The notes: a model not told the origin generated them from the letters alone. A stretch of DNA of 33,181 nucleotides from Bacteroidaceae bacterium (GCA_024401055.1 JAKSLT010000023.1:1-33181), one strand, 5' to 3'. Positions 6,860 to 15,669 are shown, counted from the first letter of the stretch. Numbers and translations are program-made.

Positions 6860-7888
6860 ATGAAACTCGTTATTGACGATAAAATTCCCTACATCCGGCC
6901 CTATGTCGCTCCCCTCGGCTCCTGCCTCTTCCTTCCCGGCAAGGACATCACCGCCGAGGCCGTCCGCGATGCCGACGTCCTCATCGTCCGCACCCGAACG
7001 CGGGTGGATGCTGACCTTCTCCGCGATTCCCGCGTGCGCCTCGTGCTCACCGCCACCATAGGCTACGACCACCTCGACACGGACTACCTCCAGCGTGCCG
7101 GCATCGCGTGGCGCAACTGCCCGGGATGCAATGCCCGCAGCGTGGCGCAGTATGTGGGCAGCGTCCTCCCGCCCTGCCGCCCCGGTCTGACCCTCGGCCT
7201 CGTCGGCTGCGGGCATGTAGGCACGGAGGTCAAGGCCCTGGCCGAACGGCTCGGCTGGCGCGTCCTCGTCAGCGACCCTCCCCTCGGCCTACACGCCGAC
7301 CTCACTGCCTGCGACGTCATTACCTACCACGTGCCGCTGACCCACGACGGCCCATGTCCCACTTACCACATGGCCTCCGCCGACTTCTTCCGCCGCCTCA
7401 CCCACAGGCCGATGATTATCAACGCCTCGCGCGGCGGCGTAGTGGATGAAGCCGCCCTCTTGCAAGCCCTGGACGACGGCCTCGTAGGTTCCTGCGTCAT
7501 TGACTGCTGGGAAGGCGAGCCCCACGTCAACCCCGCGCTCCTCCATCGCGCCCTCGTTGCCACGCCCCATATAGCCGGCTATTCCGCCAACGGCAAGGCC
7601 ACCGCCACGTGGATGACGCTGCGCCATCTGCTTGATTTCTATTCCACTACCCCCTCCGCCCCGTTGGGGCACCTCCCCCTTTATGGGGAGGCCGTGCGGA
7701 TGGAAAGCGCTCTCAATGCCCTGCGTGCCGCCCTTCCTCCCACGCCCCTCGCCCTTCTCACCGAGGCTCTCGGCGGCACGCTCCCCACGCTGCCGCCCTA
7801 CGACGCCCGCACCGACAGCGACCGCCTCAAGGCCGCGCCCGAGGAGTTTGAATACTTCCGCGGCCACTACCCCCTGCGTCTGGAATAG
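6860..7888 (+). CDS. pdxB: Erythronate-4-phosphate dehydrogenase PdxB, 342 aa
   Basis: PdxB oxidises 4-phospho-D-erythronate in the deoxyxylulose-dependent route to pyridoxal phosphate. The N-terminal block (TATIGYDHLDTDYL, GCNARSVAQYVGS) is characteristic of PdxB. The Rossmann loop is GLVGCGHVGTEV. Catalytic residues are Arg in NASRGGVVDE, Glu in DCWEGEPHVN and His in TPHIAGYSANGKAT. The C-terminal dimerisation part is short. Residues about 264-278 (TTPSAPLGHLPLYGE), linking it to the catalytic core, are encoded by a GC double palindrome of the dispersed repeat type. The gene starts 100 bp from miaB in divergent orientation and stands alone on its strand. The function call is strong; the effect of the inserted segment is unknown. 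Confidence 0.94.
   Translation: MKLVIDDKIPYIRPYVAPLGSCLFLPGKDITAEAVRDADVLIVRTRTRVDADLLRDSRVRLVLTATIGYDHLDTDYLQRAGIAWRNCPGCNARSVAQYVGSVLPPCRPGLTLGLVGCGHVGTEVKALAERLGWRVLVSDPPLGLHADLTACDVITYHVPLTHDGPCPTYHMASADFFRRLTHRPMIINASRGGVVDEAALLQALDDGLVGSCVIDCWEGEPHVNPALLHRALVATPHIAGYSANGKATATWMTLRHLLDFYSTTPSAPLGHLPLYGEAVRMESALNALRAALPPTPLALLTEALGGTLPTLPPYDARTDSDRLKAAPEEFEYFRGHYPLRLE
7649..7693 (+). repeat. GC double palindrome inside pdxB
   Basis: There are two adjacent stems: GCCCC-GTT-GGGGC at 7658-7670, and CCTCCCC with GGGGAGG around a 6-nt loop at 7672-7691. The layout resembles the dispersed GC repeats elsewhere in the window, and it is in frame with the surrounding coding sequence. Confidence 0.65.
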
Positions 7889-8116
7889 AGAAGGCCCTCT
7901 CTTATCCTCCAGCTCTGACGGGGAGAGGCTATAAATTTATCCGAAAAAGCAAAGAAATCGGACAAAAAAGCCTCTCATCTCCAAAAAAAGCTGCGCGCAT
8001 ACGCGATGTGTGAAAATAAATGCGTAACTTTGGCCTGCAATTTCGTGGCAAGGGTCATGAAGTCCAATCCCTGCGGGGCGGGATTCCCCTGCCTTTTATT
8101 CTAACCCTTAAAAATT
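7889..8116 (+). promoter_or_regulatory. Intergenic region with repeat remnant and lipoprotein promoter
   Basis: Just after pdxB, 7915-7930 (GACGGGGAGAGGCT) matches the 3' end of family A and looks like a remnant. TAACTTTG at 8025-8032 is a good -7 box for the lipoprotein gene, implying a leader of about 78 nt. The -33 element is not clear. The leader holds a short hairpin near 8063-8082 (AATCCC...GGGATT). Nothing else is seen. Confidence 0.55.
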
Positions 8117-8734
8117 ATGATGATGAAAAATCTTATTTTCGTTCTGGCAGCTGCGGCTACCATCTCCTTTGCTTCATGCGGAGGCAACAAGTCTGAATCT
8201 TCCGTTCCCGAGACCGACACGGCCTTCATCGACACCACGGCTGCGGCAGTGGAACTTCCCGAAGGCATCGACGCCCTTTCCGACGCGCTGCACGCCGGCG
8301 ACGCAGCCCAGCTGCAGACGGTGGCAGAGACGATGCAGGCAAAGGTGCAGGAACTCATCGCACACGGTGACGTGGAGCAAGCTGAGACCTACAAGCTACA
8401 GCTCGAGAAGTGGTATAACGAGAACAAGGCAAAGGTTGACGCCATCGCCAAGGACGGCCTTGACATAGGTCAGCTTGTGGAGACCGTAAAGAACCTCCCC
8501 ACCACCGCCGCAGATGCCGGCGAAGCTGCCGTGGGTGCCGCCAAGGCTGACGCAAAAACCGTTGGCGAGCAGGCCAAGGAGGTTGCCAAGAAGAAAGCTC
8601 AGGAGGAAGTAAACAAGGCTGAGCAGAAGGTTTCCGAGAAGGTGCAGCAGGAAACGCAGAAGGCCGCCGAAAAGGCAAGAGAAAAGGTGCAGGAAGGCAC
8701 ACAGAAGGCCGTAGAAAAGATGTTCCGTAAGTAA
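8117..8734 (+). CDS. Coiled-coil lipoprotein of unknown function, 205 aa
   Basis: A signal peptide ends in the lipobox SFASC, so Cys becomes the lipidated first residue and the mature protein starts CGGNKSES. Residues ~50-110 are helical and ~125-205 are extremely rich in Ala, Lys and Glu with a repeating pattern (KVSEKVQQETQKAAEKAREK), predicting a long coiled coil or amphipathic helix. It probably sits in the envelope, anchored to the outer or inner membrane. The function is not recognised. The start is one of two adjacent Met codons after a plausible promoter at 8025-8032. The perfect inverted repeat after the stop may end the transcript. Confidence 0.85.
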   Translation: MMMKNLIFVLAAAATISFASCGGNKSESSVPETDTAFIDTTAAAVELPEGIDALSDALHAGDAAQLQTVAETMQAKVQELIAHGDVEQAETYKLQLEKWYNENKAKVDAIAKDGLDIGQLVETVKNLPTTAADAGEAAVGAAKADAKTVGEQAKEVAKKKAQEEVNKAEQKVSEKVQQETQKAAEKAREKVQEGTQKAVEKMFRK

Positions 8735-8743
8735 TCGGAGACT

Positions 8744-8836
8744 TAGCAAATGAAGAAATTAGCAAATTAGAGAATACGGAAATTTTATAATGCCCTGCAG
8801 TCTGCTCTCCTAATTTGCTAATTTCTTCATTTGCTA
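8744..8836. repeat. Perfect 27-bp AT-rich inverted repeat
   Basis: Positions 8744-8770 and 8810-8836 are exact reverse complements around a 39-nt loop. Each arm is built from TTAGCAAAT-like words, and further copies of CTAATTTGC run on to 8885, directly before the nucleoside kinase start. It could work as a terminator for the lipoprotein gene, but the repetitive composition points to an AT-rich dispersed repeat. Confidence 0.8.
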
Positions 8837-8894
8837 TTTTTTCTTTTCCTAATTTTCTAATTTTCCCATTTGCTAATTTGCTAATTCTTATAGT

Positions 8895-10349
8895 ATGGCA
8901 AACACTGTACACACTTCTTACATTCGTTCCCTTTTCTTCGTGCTCTACAAGGCCGTCAGCGAACTCTATCCCGATGCCCGCGTGCAAATCGACGCTCATG
9001 TCAGCAACGGTTTCTACTGTCACATTGCCCACATCAAAAAATGGAATCCCGAAGCCATCTACCAGCGCATGCAGGAGATAGTGGACGCCGACATGCCCTT
9101 CGTGAAGCACACGCTGCCGCGGCCGAAGGCTATCAAGATGTTCGACGCCGCCGGACAGCACAACAAGGCCTTGTTGCTGGCATCCCTCGACGAGCCCTAC
9201 ACAGAGTACTACACCCTGGGCGACACGGCAAACTCTTTCTACGGCAAACTCATCGAAAGCACCGGTCAGCTCCGCCCCTTCGCCCTCGAAGCCTACGATG
9301 CCGGCATGCTGCTGCGCTTCCGCGGCCCCGACGGCGAGCTGATGCCCATGACGCCGCAGCCCAAGATGCTCGCCGTGTTCCGCGACTACCACCGCTGGGC
9401 CCACATCATGGGACTATCCACCGTGGGAGAGCTCAACCACGTCATTGTCAAGGGCGACGAGCGGACGAACGAAATGGTGAACGTGTCGGAATGCCTGCAA
9501 GAAAGGCAGATTAGCCGCATAGCCGACCATCTGGCCGAGAATCCTCAGCTGAAGGTGGTGCTCATCGCCGGGCCGTCGTCGAGCGGCAAGACGACGTTTT
9601 CAAAACGGCTGAGCATACAATTGATGGCCTGCGGTCTGAAGCCCGTAGCCATAAGTCTCGACAACTATTTCGTCAACCGCGTCGATACGCCTCTCGACGA
9701 AGACGGCCACTACGACTACGAGAGCATCTACGCCATGCAGATAGATCTCTTCAACGAGCAGATGACCACGCTCCTCAGCGGCGGCACCGTGGAATTGCCC
9801 TATTATAACTTCAAGACGGGCATCTCGGAGCGCTCCGGACAGTTCCTCCACTTGGAGGAGGACACCATACTCATCCTCGAAGGCATACACGCCCTCAATC
9901 CTCTCTTCTCCGCACAGATACCGCAGGAAAACAAATACCGCGTGTATGCTTCCGCGCTGACTTCTATCCTTCTCGACGACCACAACTACATTCCCACCAC
10001 CGACAACCGCCTGCTGCGTCGCCTGGTGCGCGACTACAAGTTCCGCGGCTACTCCGCCGAGGAGACCATCCGCCGCTGGCCCGCCGTGAGGAAGGGTGAG
10101 GAGAAATGGCTCTTCCCCTATCAGGAAGAGGCCGACGTGATGATCAACACGGCGCTGCTCTTCGAGCTGGCCTGCCTGCGCGAACAGGCCCTGCCCCTGC
10201 TCGAAGGCGTGAGAAAGGACCAGCCGGAACGCGAAGTGGCCGACCGCCTCATCGGTCTCCTGCGCCTCATCAAACCCTTACCTATGGACACGCTGCCCCC
10301 CACGTCGCTGCTGCGCGAATTTATGGGTGGAAGTACGTTCTGCTACTAA
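8895..10349 (+). CDS. Uridine-kinase-like nucleoside kinase lacking the N-terminal TGS domain, 484 aa
   Basis: This is a member of the large Bacteroidetes/Firmicutes nucleoside kinase family: TGS domain, threonyl-tRNA-synthetase-like second domain, then a uridine kinase (phosphoribulokinase-type) P-loop domain. The second domain is at residues ~8-200. Walker A is GPSSSGKTTFSKR (226-238), followed by ISLDNYFVNRVDTP, ILEGIHALNP and the conserved end PPTSLLREFMGG. Known homologues recalled from Bacteroides are about 550 residues, with some 60 residues of TGS ahead of the point matching YIRSLFFVLYKAVSEL. Here the frame is closed by TAA at 8874-8876, and AT-rich repeats occupy the space. The TGS domain appears genuinely lost. 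The kinase core is intact, so phosphorylation of a pyrimidine nucleoside is likely. Confidence 0.9.
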   Translation: MANTVHTSYIRSLFFVLYKAVSELYPDARVQIDAHVSNGFYCHIAHIKKWNPEAIYQRMQEIVDADMPFVKHTLPRPKAIKMFDAAGQHNKALLLASLDEPYTEYYTLGDTANSFYGKLIESTGQLRPFALEAYDAGMLLRFRGPDGELMPMTPQPKMLAVFRDYHRWAHIMGLSTVGELNHVIVKGDERTNEMVNVSECLQERQISRIADHLAENPQLKVVLIAGPSSSGKTTFSKRLSIQLMACGLKPVAISLDNYFVNRVDTPLDEDGHYDYESIYAMQIDLFNEQMTTLLSGGTVELPYYNFKTGISERSGQFLHLEEDTILILEGIHALNPLFSAQIPQENKYRVYASALTSILLDDHNYIPTTDNRLLRRLVRDYKFRGYSAEETIRRWPAVRKGEEKWLFPYQEEADVMINTALLFELACLREQALPLLEGVRKDQPEREVADRLIGLLRLIKPLPMDTLPPTSLLREFMGGSTFCY

Positions 10350-10433
10350 ACAGCCGTCGAAATACCGACTCTTCGAGAAATCGATACTTTGAAATACCGG
10401 CACTTCAACACCTTGTTTTTCCGAATATATTCC

Positions 10434-11738
10434 ATGAGTTTCAGTTATCAGAAAGCCCCCTTTAAGGGGGGCGTGGGTCTCTCCGGAGGCCTCCTTGGAG
10501 GTATCTTCGGTAGTCTTTTCTTATTCCTCCTGCCGCTGACGGCTTGGGGCCAGATGACCTTCTCTTATGCCGTGGAGCCCGTGAGCCTGACGACGCAGGC
10601 CGACGGCTCCACGCTTGTCACCTTCCCCGCCGGCACCAGTCTGCAAGGCGTCATCAAGGGCACGCTGGTAGATGGCAAGACTGCCGTGCCCAGTTTCATT
10701 ATCCCCAATCCCCAGACCACCGTTATCCGCGACGGTGAGCTGGAGACCTTTGTTTATCAAGGCAAGGCCTACTCTTTCCGCTTCACGGCCCCCGAGGACG
10801 AGAGCAAAATCTTCAAGGTCATCATCTTCAGCGACCCTCACATTGAGCACGGCTCCTACGACGCCACGTCTGTCGGCAACATGCAGACCTACGTCAGGAA
10901 CATGGTGGCCATGAAGCCCGCCATCGTGTTCTGCCTCGGCGACATGGATCAGGACAGCGAGTTTTCCGGCAATAATTTCCGCAATGCCGTGCAGGGTTTT
11001 CTGGATGCCGGCATTCCCTTCATCACTATGTGCGGCAATCACGACCTTGTGCCCGACTATTGGGAGGGCGGCGACTACGGCGTGACCTACGGCATCGGCA
11101 ACAACGGCGGCCACAACGCCAACGTCAAGGCTCTGAACATGGTGACGTCCTATCTCAACGAGGCCAAGAAGTACGGCGTGGGCGTGGAGGTCATCAAGGA
11201 CAAGGTGCTACAGTCCTCCGCGCAGCAGTTCTCGCCTTTCGTCGTGACATTCCGCGGTATGAATTTCTATTGCGGCCAGACGTTCTGGTTTCAGAAGCCT
11301 TACACCATACCGGGCCTGTTTGACATAGGCAAGAAGGCCACCTACTGGGCGCCGGACGACGTCATAGAGAGTCTGGCCGCCTTCGTGCGCAACCATGCCG
11401 ACATGCCCTCCGTGTGGATGCAGCACTACCCTCTGGTGGCCGGCAGCGACTGCGACCGCTGGTGGCTCAGCGAGTGCAAACCCGGCACTATACCGCCGGC
11501 CAACGGCACCGCCTACGCCACACCCCGCGCTATGAAACTCAAATACTCCCAGCTGATAAACCTCACCCGCAATCCTGTACACTTCAGCGGCCACACCCAC
11601 AACTTCGCCCAGAACACCTATGAGGGCATCACCGACTACACCGCCGCCGGCATGGGCCGCGTGCCCGGTGCGGCCTATGTGGTGACGTGCAAAGAGGGCG
11701 TAGGCGTGATTAAGGTGGAACAGGCTTGCTTTAATTAA
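10434..11738 (+). CDS. Secreted calcineurin-like phosphoesterase, 434 aa
   Basis: This is a predicted exported metallophosphatase. The motifs are FSDPHIEHG, CLGDMDQD, MCGNHDLV, MQHYPLVAG and FSGHTHNFAQ, in the order and spacing of the purple acid phosphatase/calcineurin superfamily. The frame extends to a TTG at 10389, but the ATG at 10434 (MSFSYQ) is the better start. The signal peptide hydrophobic core is LLGGIFGSLFLFLLPLTAWGQ. Ahead of it, residues 7-19 (KAPFKGGVGLSGG) are translated from a GC palindrome of family C, giving an unusual N-terminal region. An N-terminal beta-rich domain (~35-120) precedes the catalytic domain. The next gene, also exported, is 182 bp downstream on the same strand. 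The substrate is unknown. Confidence 0.88.
   Translation: MSFSYQKAPFKGGVGLSGGLLGGIFGSLFLFLLPLTAWGQMTFSYAVEPVSLTTQADGSTLVTFPAGTSLQGVIKGTLVDGKTAVPSFIIPNPQTTVIRDGELETFVYQGKAYSFRFTAPEDESKIFKVIIFSDPHIEHGSYDATSVGNMQTYVRNMVAMKPAIVFCLGDMDQDSEFSGNNFRNAVQGFLDAGIPFITMCGNHDLVPDYWEGGDYGVTYGIGNNGGHNANVKALNMVTSYLNEAKKYGVGVEVIKDKVLQSSAQQFSPFVVTFRGMNFYCGQTFWFQKPYTIPGLFDIGKKATYWAPDDVIESLAAFVRNHADMPSVWMQHYPLVAGSDCDRWWLSECKPGTIPPANGTAYATPRAMKLKYSQLINLTRNPVHFSGHTHNFAQNTYEGITDYTAAGMGRVPGAAYVVTCKEGVGVIKVEQACFN
10453..10482 (+). repeat. Family C palindrome at the start of the phosphatase gene
   Basis: A perfect 15-bp palindromic core, CCCCCTTTAAGGGGG, is at 10456-10470, followed by GCGTGGGTCTCT. The same core and a near-identical flank (GCGGGGGTCTCT) are at 23348-23374. 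It lies within the translated N-terminus. Confidence 0.8.
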
Positions 11739-11920
11739 GGTAAAAGTTGGGACACGGGATAAGTTAAAAGGTAAAAGAGAAAAGTTAAAAGTTGGAAATG
11801 GGAGAGTACAGTGACCCTTCTTTAAGACAATTTCCTCTTTCCTCTTTCAACATTAAACATTCCACATTAAACATTCCTCTTTCAACTTTCAACTATCAAC
11901 TTTCAACCATCTACAGTCAC
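11739..11920 (+). repeat. AT-rich intergenic simple repeats (TTTCAACTTTCAACT / AAAGTTAAAAG type)
   Basis: The spacer has A-rich words on the left (GTAAAAGTTGG, AAAGTTAAAAG; 11740-11800) and their reverse-complement style on the right (TTTCAACTTTCAACTATCAA, ACATTAAACATTCC; 11840-11910). Similar sequence is at 24386-24412 and 25600-25640. No gene or clear promoter is seen. The open frame continues through it from 11792, but the translation is plainly repeat-derived. Confidence 0.7.
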
Positions 11921-14170
11921 ATGCGCCACTCCTTATATATATTACTGGCAGCTTTGCTTTCCCTTCCCCTGTATGCCCAGACGGACTACACGGGCAAGGT
12001 GAAAAACACTGCGGCAGCCTGGGGCGGCACGGGCACCTGCGTGGCCGGCTCCGTGAGTTGCGTGGAGTATTTCAGCTCCAGCCATTTCTATCAGAACAGT
12101 TTCAGCCAGACCGTCAGCGGCCTGCCCGTCGGCGTGTATGAGGCCGAGGTATATTTCAATGCCTCCTGCACCGGCAGCGCAGGGACTCTCTGCGACGACG
12201 GCACCACGGGCCGCACCCACCTCTTCCTCAACGATGCCGAGGTGGACATCCCCATCTACAACCTCAGCGCAAAGACGCTCTCCTCTCCCACGCTCTACAC
12301 CGTCAGCGGCATCCACGTCAGCGACGGCACCCTCCGCATGGGAGCCCGCAACGACCGCGAGGGCGCAAACTGGCACATCATCCGCGTGAAGTCCCTCCGC
12401 TATCTCGGCACCGACGTCCGCAGCCTCTACGACGCCCAGTTCCCCCTCATACGCCAGGCTCGCCAGGCACTGGACGCCAGCACGTGCCCCAATTATCAGG
12501 AAATGCTCCGCGGAGCCATCGATGCCAGCCTCGTCGCCTCGGCCTACGACAGCCGGGAGCACCTCCAGACGCTCTACGACAACATTTCCGCCGCCATCGC
12601 CGAGAGCGAGGCTTTCGAAGCCGGCAAGACAGCGGCACTGAAGGACATGACGATGCGACTGGAAACCTTCCAGAGCGTATGGAACAATGGAGCACTCACC
12701 GCTTCCGAGGATTTATGGCTCTCCTTCCTACCTCCCGTGGAGAAGGTGTGCCTGGCCAAGGACAGCGCGTGCGACCTCGATGACATGAAGACGGCATGCC
12801 AGTCGCTTGCCGACGCCCTGGGCGCCGCACCCGTCACCTACACCATCGTCTTCACCGGCGACACCGAAGGCCTGAAGAACCTTAAACTCAAGTATAAGGG
12901 CTACAACTACACCGCCACCCTCGAGACCGGCGACCTCGACCCCTCTGCCCTCACCGCCACCGACGTGAGCGGCTACGACTACACCATCGACGTCACGGGC
13001 ACCACCATCACTGTGACCTACACCAAGCGCTGCACAGTGCGCCGCAGCCAGCTCTACACCGTCTCCTGCCCCCGCGGCGCATGGAAGTACGCCGACGGCA
13101 TGGCAGTGGCCGGAAGCCCCAACGCCGGCGACGAGGCACAGCTCTTCGCCTTCTACGACTTCAACGGCCACACCTACCTCTGGAGCCAGGGAGCCGGGCA
13201 GTTCCTCAACAACGGGGGCAAGGCCGTGCCCTTCACCGAGGCCAGCCCCGTCACCTGGGCCGAGGAAGAAGGCGGCACGAAAGCACGCTTCTGGTTCACC
13301 GATGCCGCCGACAAGAACATCAACATCGACGGCTACAGCCACATCTTCATCGACGCATGGGACTACGCCGACGACGGCAACAAGATGACGCTCAACGCCG
13401 TGGAGGGATTCGACGCCGTCCTCGTGCAAGCGCTCATCGCCTCCCAGCTCGGCGAAATCATCATCACCGATGCCCAGCCCTATTCTGCCGCAGCGGCTTC
13501 ATACTACGACCGCGTGACCTACAAGCGCAACTTCACCAGTCGCGACTGGGAAGCTCTCTACGTGCCCTTCACCATGACCAGCGATGAGTGGAGCGACAAC
13601 TACGACATCGCCGAGGTCAGCAAATTCATCGAATACGACGACGATGCCGACGGCACCCCCGACCGCATCTACCTCCTCGTGCAGCGCAAGACGTCCGGCA
13701 GCACCAAGGCCAACCATCCCTACCTCATCCGCGCCAAGCGCACCGGCACCCGCAGCCTCATCCTGTCCGGCCGCACCCTGGAAGCTTCCAAGACCACCGG
13801 CACCAGCCTTCGCAGCGAGAAATACCTCTACACCCTCATGGGCTCCTACTCCACCGTCGGCAGCCTCTCTTCCAACGGCTACTACACCCTCTCCGGCGGC
13901 AGCCTGAGCCGCTCCTCAAGCAGCAGCGCCACGCTCTCGCCCCAGCGCTGGTACATGGCCCTCACCTCCCCCACGGGCGGCACGGTCTCTGCCAAGGTTC
14001 AGAAAATCCCCGTCTGGATAGAGGGCGAGGACTACGTCACCGGCCTCGGCACTCCCGCCGCCCTTTCCGTGCCGTCCGCCTCAGCCTTCGACCTCACCGG
14101 CCGCCGCCTCACACAACCCGCCACCTTCCGCGGCGTCAGCATAACGAACGGAAGGAAAGTCATCAAATAA
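11921..14170 (+). CDS. Large secreted protein with Bacteroidales C-terminal tail, 749 aa
   Basis: The signal peptide MRHSLYILLAALLSLPLYAQ is cleaved after AQ; the ATG at 11921 is chosen because everything upstream in frame is repeat. The mature N-terminal ~130 residues (DYTGKVKNTAAAWGG ... GANWHIIRVKSLRYLG) look like a jelly-roll, carbohydrate-binding type module. Residues ~160-280 are helical and resemble FIVAR-like linkers. A beta domain follows (TYTIVFTGDTEGLKNLKLKY), then a region containing the DWEALYVPFTM block common in Prevotella surface proteins. It ends FDLTGRRL...VSITNGRKVIK, the short tail seen on many exported Bacteroidales proteins. No catalytic motif is recognised. It may bind polysaccharide or act at the cell surface with the phosphatase upstream; that is inference. 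Confidence 0.82.
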   Translation: MRHSLYILLAALLSLPLYAQTDYTGKVKNTAAAWGGTGTCVAGSVSCVEYFSSSHFYQNSFSQTVSGLPVGVYEAEVYFNASCTGSAGTLCDDGTTGRTHLFLNDAEVDIPIYNLSAKTLSSPTLYTVSGIHVSDGTLRMGARNDREGANWHIIRVKSLRYLGTDVRSLYDAQFPLIRQARQALDASTCPNYQEMLRGAIDASLVASAYDSREHLQTLYDNISAAIAESEAFEAGKTAALKDMTMRLETFQSVWNNGALTASEDLWLSFLPPVEKVCLAKDSACDLDDMKTACQSLADALGAAPVTYTIVFTGDTEGLKNLKLKYKGYNYTATLETGDLDPSALTATDVSGYDYTIDVTGTTITVTYTKRCTVRRSQLYTVSCPRGAWKYADGMAVAGSPNAGDEAQLFAFYDFNGHTYLWSQGAGQFLNNGGKAVPFTEASPVTWAEEEGGTKARFWFTDAADKNINIDGYSHIFIDAWDYADDGNKMTLNAVEGFDAVLVQALIASQLGEIIITDAQPYSAAAASYYDRVTYKRNFTSRDWEALYVPFTMTSDEWSDNYDIAEVSKFIEYDDDADGTPDRIYLLVQRKTSGSTKANHPYLIRAKRTGTRSLILSGRTLEASKTTGTSLRSEKYLYTLMGSYSTVGSLSSNGYYTLSGGSLSRSSSSSATLSPQRWYMALTSPTGGTVSAKVQKIPVWIEGEDYVTGLGTPAALSVPSASAFDLTGRRLTQPATFRGVSITNGRKVIK

Positions 14171-14192
14171 GGCATCCTTCCGTCCTCCTGCC

Positions 14193-14321
14193 CTCCCCCC
14201 TCGGGGGAGTTGGAGGGGGGCGTTTCTATTTCCCGCCCGCAAGGCGGCCTTATTTCTCGGCGCCAGCCGACAGAAAAACTACCCCTCTCAAACAAACGCC
14301 TTCCTACCCGCCCCAACCCTC
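14193..14321 (+). repeat. GC-rich palindrome modules beside MITE-like element E1
   Basis: CCCCCCTCGGGGGAGTTGGAG (from 14197) matches the family B end at 32325-32345. CCCGCCCGCAAGGCGG (14233-14248) and TTATTTCTCGGCG...AGCCGAC match 32425-32465. The same order of modules precedes both MITE-like elements, so the homologous block is longer than the elements themselves. Confidence 0.75.
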
Positions 14322-14930
14322 CAAAATTTTTGATAAATTTTTTCCTAATTCATGTAGCGCCGCAGGCAACCCTTTTGTCAAAATTTTTTACAATTTATGT
14401 GCTCGTACAGCGCGATATTCGCGAGCGAAGTGTAAGTCGATTGGCTACACGCGATTCTCGCGAAAGTTGGCAAAGCACTGACACATAAATCATTACCAAA
14501 GTGTCGGCTAAAATTTCCTCCCAATTTCCGCAACTAAATGCCGACTAAGCGCGGACAATGCTTGCACCCGGCATGAAATTCCGCTCTTTTAATTTTCACT
14601 AGTTCCCTTTTAATTTTCACTTGTTCCCTTTCGCTGGAAATTAAAAGGGAACTAGTTCGAATTAAAAGAGGACTAATTCGAATTAAATGGGAAGAAGTTT
14701 GAATTAAAGGAGGACTAGTGGCCAGAGGATGCGGGTGTTTTGCGGCGCGGGGTGGAAAAAGTTGGCGCAAGTCTTGAAAATGCCATTCCGAAATGGCAAA
14801 ACCCCTGTCGCGAACGGCGAAAAGTCCCCAAAATTTAGTCAAAAATTTTGTCAAAATATTTTACAGTTTCGGGAAAGGGATATCGCCTGCGGCGCTACAT
14901 GAATTAGGAATAAATTTATCATAAATTATG
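14322..14930 (+). mobile_element. MITE-like element E1 with 46-bp terminal inverted repeats, no transposase
   Basis: Left 14322-14367 and right 14885-14930 are inverted repeats with about 43 of 46 positions matching; the inner 26 bp (14342-14367 and 14885-14910) match perfectly. The interior has no convincing gene. It holds GC-poor 21-bp unit arrays in opposed orientation, and a near-identical direct repeat (TTTTGTCAAAATTTTTTACA at about 14373 and its variant at 14843). A second element, E2, is at 32516-33181. Differences between the copies change most codons of every small frame, so it is non-coding. The features fit a non-autonomous transposable element, though flanking target duplications are not seen. 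Confidence 0.75.
14587..14722. repeat. Opposed arrays of 21-bp units in E1 (2 inverted + 4 direct)
   Basis: The left array has two 21-bp units (TTTTAATTTTCACTAGTTCCC and a one-base variant) at 14587-14607 and 14608-14628. After a 10-bp centre (TTTCGCTGGA) the right array has four 21-bp units starting AATTAAA at 14639, 14660, 14681 and 14702. The right units are reverse complements of the left, so the block can fold into a long hairpin. There are no unique spacers between units. Confidence 0.88.
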
Positions 14931-14992
14931 TCGCCCTTTCAGGGCCTGGCCTGCGGCGCGGCAGGAATCGGGGGAAAATTTTGACGAAAAAA

Positions 14993-15012
14993 AGCCTCCC
15001 CGGGGGGAGGCT
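14993..15012 (-). terminator. Rho-independent terminator of the reverse rubrerythrin gene
   Basis: An 8-bp GC-rich stem (AGCCTCCC at 14993-15000 with GGGAGGCT at 15005-15012) is followed on the minus strand by a run of seven T (complement of 14987-14993). It lies 30 bp past the reverse rubrerythrin stop codon. Confidence 0.85.
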
Positions 15013-15042
15013 CGTGCTGTTGGCGTTGGAGATTTTCAGGAC

Positions 15043-15603
15043 TTACTTGAAAAAGCGATTGAAGAGGCCCTGGAATCCGGCGCCGTGGCGGGCTTCGTCC
15101 TTGGCCATCTCGTGTACGCTGTCGTGGATGGCATCAAGGTTGAGTTCCTTGGCAACGCGGGCGATGTCCATCTTGCCGGCGCAAGCGCCTTCCTCGGCCA
15201 TCATGCGCTTCTGGACGTTGGTCTTGGTGTCCCACACCACTTCGCCGAGCATCTCGGCAAAACGTGCGGCGTGCTCGGCCTCCTCGAGGGCGTAGCGCTT
15301 GAAGGCTTCGGCCACTTCGGGATAGCCTTCGCGGTCGGCCTGGCGGGACATGGCGAGATACATGCCTACTTCGGTGCACTCACCCACGAAGTGGTCGTGG
15401 AGGCCCTGGCGAACGAAGTCACCCTTCTCGCCGGCGGGTATTTCTTTGGCAATGCCGATGACGTGCTCGGTGACGAACTGCAGGCCGGCATCTTCTTTCT
15501 TTTCGGTAAACTTAGCGCCGGGAACTCCGCAGAGGGGGCACTTTTCGGGGGCGGCGTCACCTTCGTGAACGTAGCCGCAAACGGGGCAAATCCATTGTTT
15601 CAT
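15043..15603 (-). CDS. Reverse rubrerythrin (N-terminal rubredoxin + diiron domain), 186 aa
   Basis: This is a non-haem iron peroxidase that reduces hydrogen peroxide in the anaerobe cytoplasm. The rubredoxin iron site is at the N-terminus (Cys6, Cys9, Cys22, Cys25 in CPVCG and CPLCG), with a ferritin-like diiron domain after it. Conserved Glu/His blocks are [24 protein letters not shown] and [10 protein letters not shown]. This order is the reverse of classical rubrerythrin, as encoded at 16482. It is probably co-transcribed with the upstream Fur/PerR gene (66 bp spacing) and ends at a clear terminator. The electron donor is not encoded nearby. Confidence 0.93.
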   Translation of the reverse strand: MKQWICPVCGYVHEGDAAPEKCPLCGVPGAKFTEKKEDAGLQFVTEHVIGIAKEIPAGEKGDFVRQGLHDHFVGECTEVGMYLAMSRQADREGYPEVAEAFKRYALEEAEHAARFAEMLGEVVWDTKTNVQKRMMAEEGACAGKMDIARVAKELNLDAIHDSVHEMAKDEARHGAGFQGLFNRFFK

Positions 15604-15669
15604 GATTTTAGGTTTTGGGGGATTTTGGGGGTTAGTAATACGTGATATTTTTATGATGACTGTGTTGTC

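Noticed and set aside
14210-14488. Small frames shared by the two MITE-like elements (for example 14210-14488 and 32385-32675; 14534-14854 and 32872-33069)
   Set aside because: They look conserved only because the DNA is. Differences between copies nearly all change amino acids and the frames run on into palindromes, so there is no sign of protein-level selection.
14587-14722. Possible CRISPR array in the 21-bp units
   Set aside because: Units are directly adjacent without spacers, are too short, and occur in two opposed arrays; no cas genes are present.
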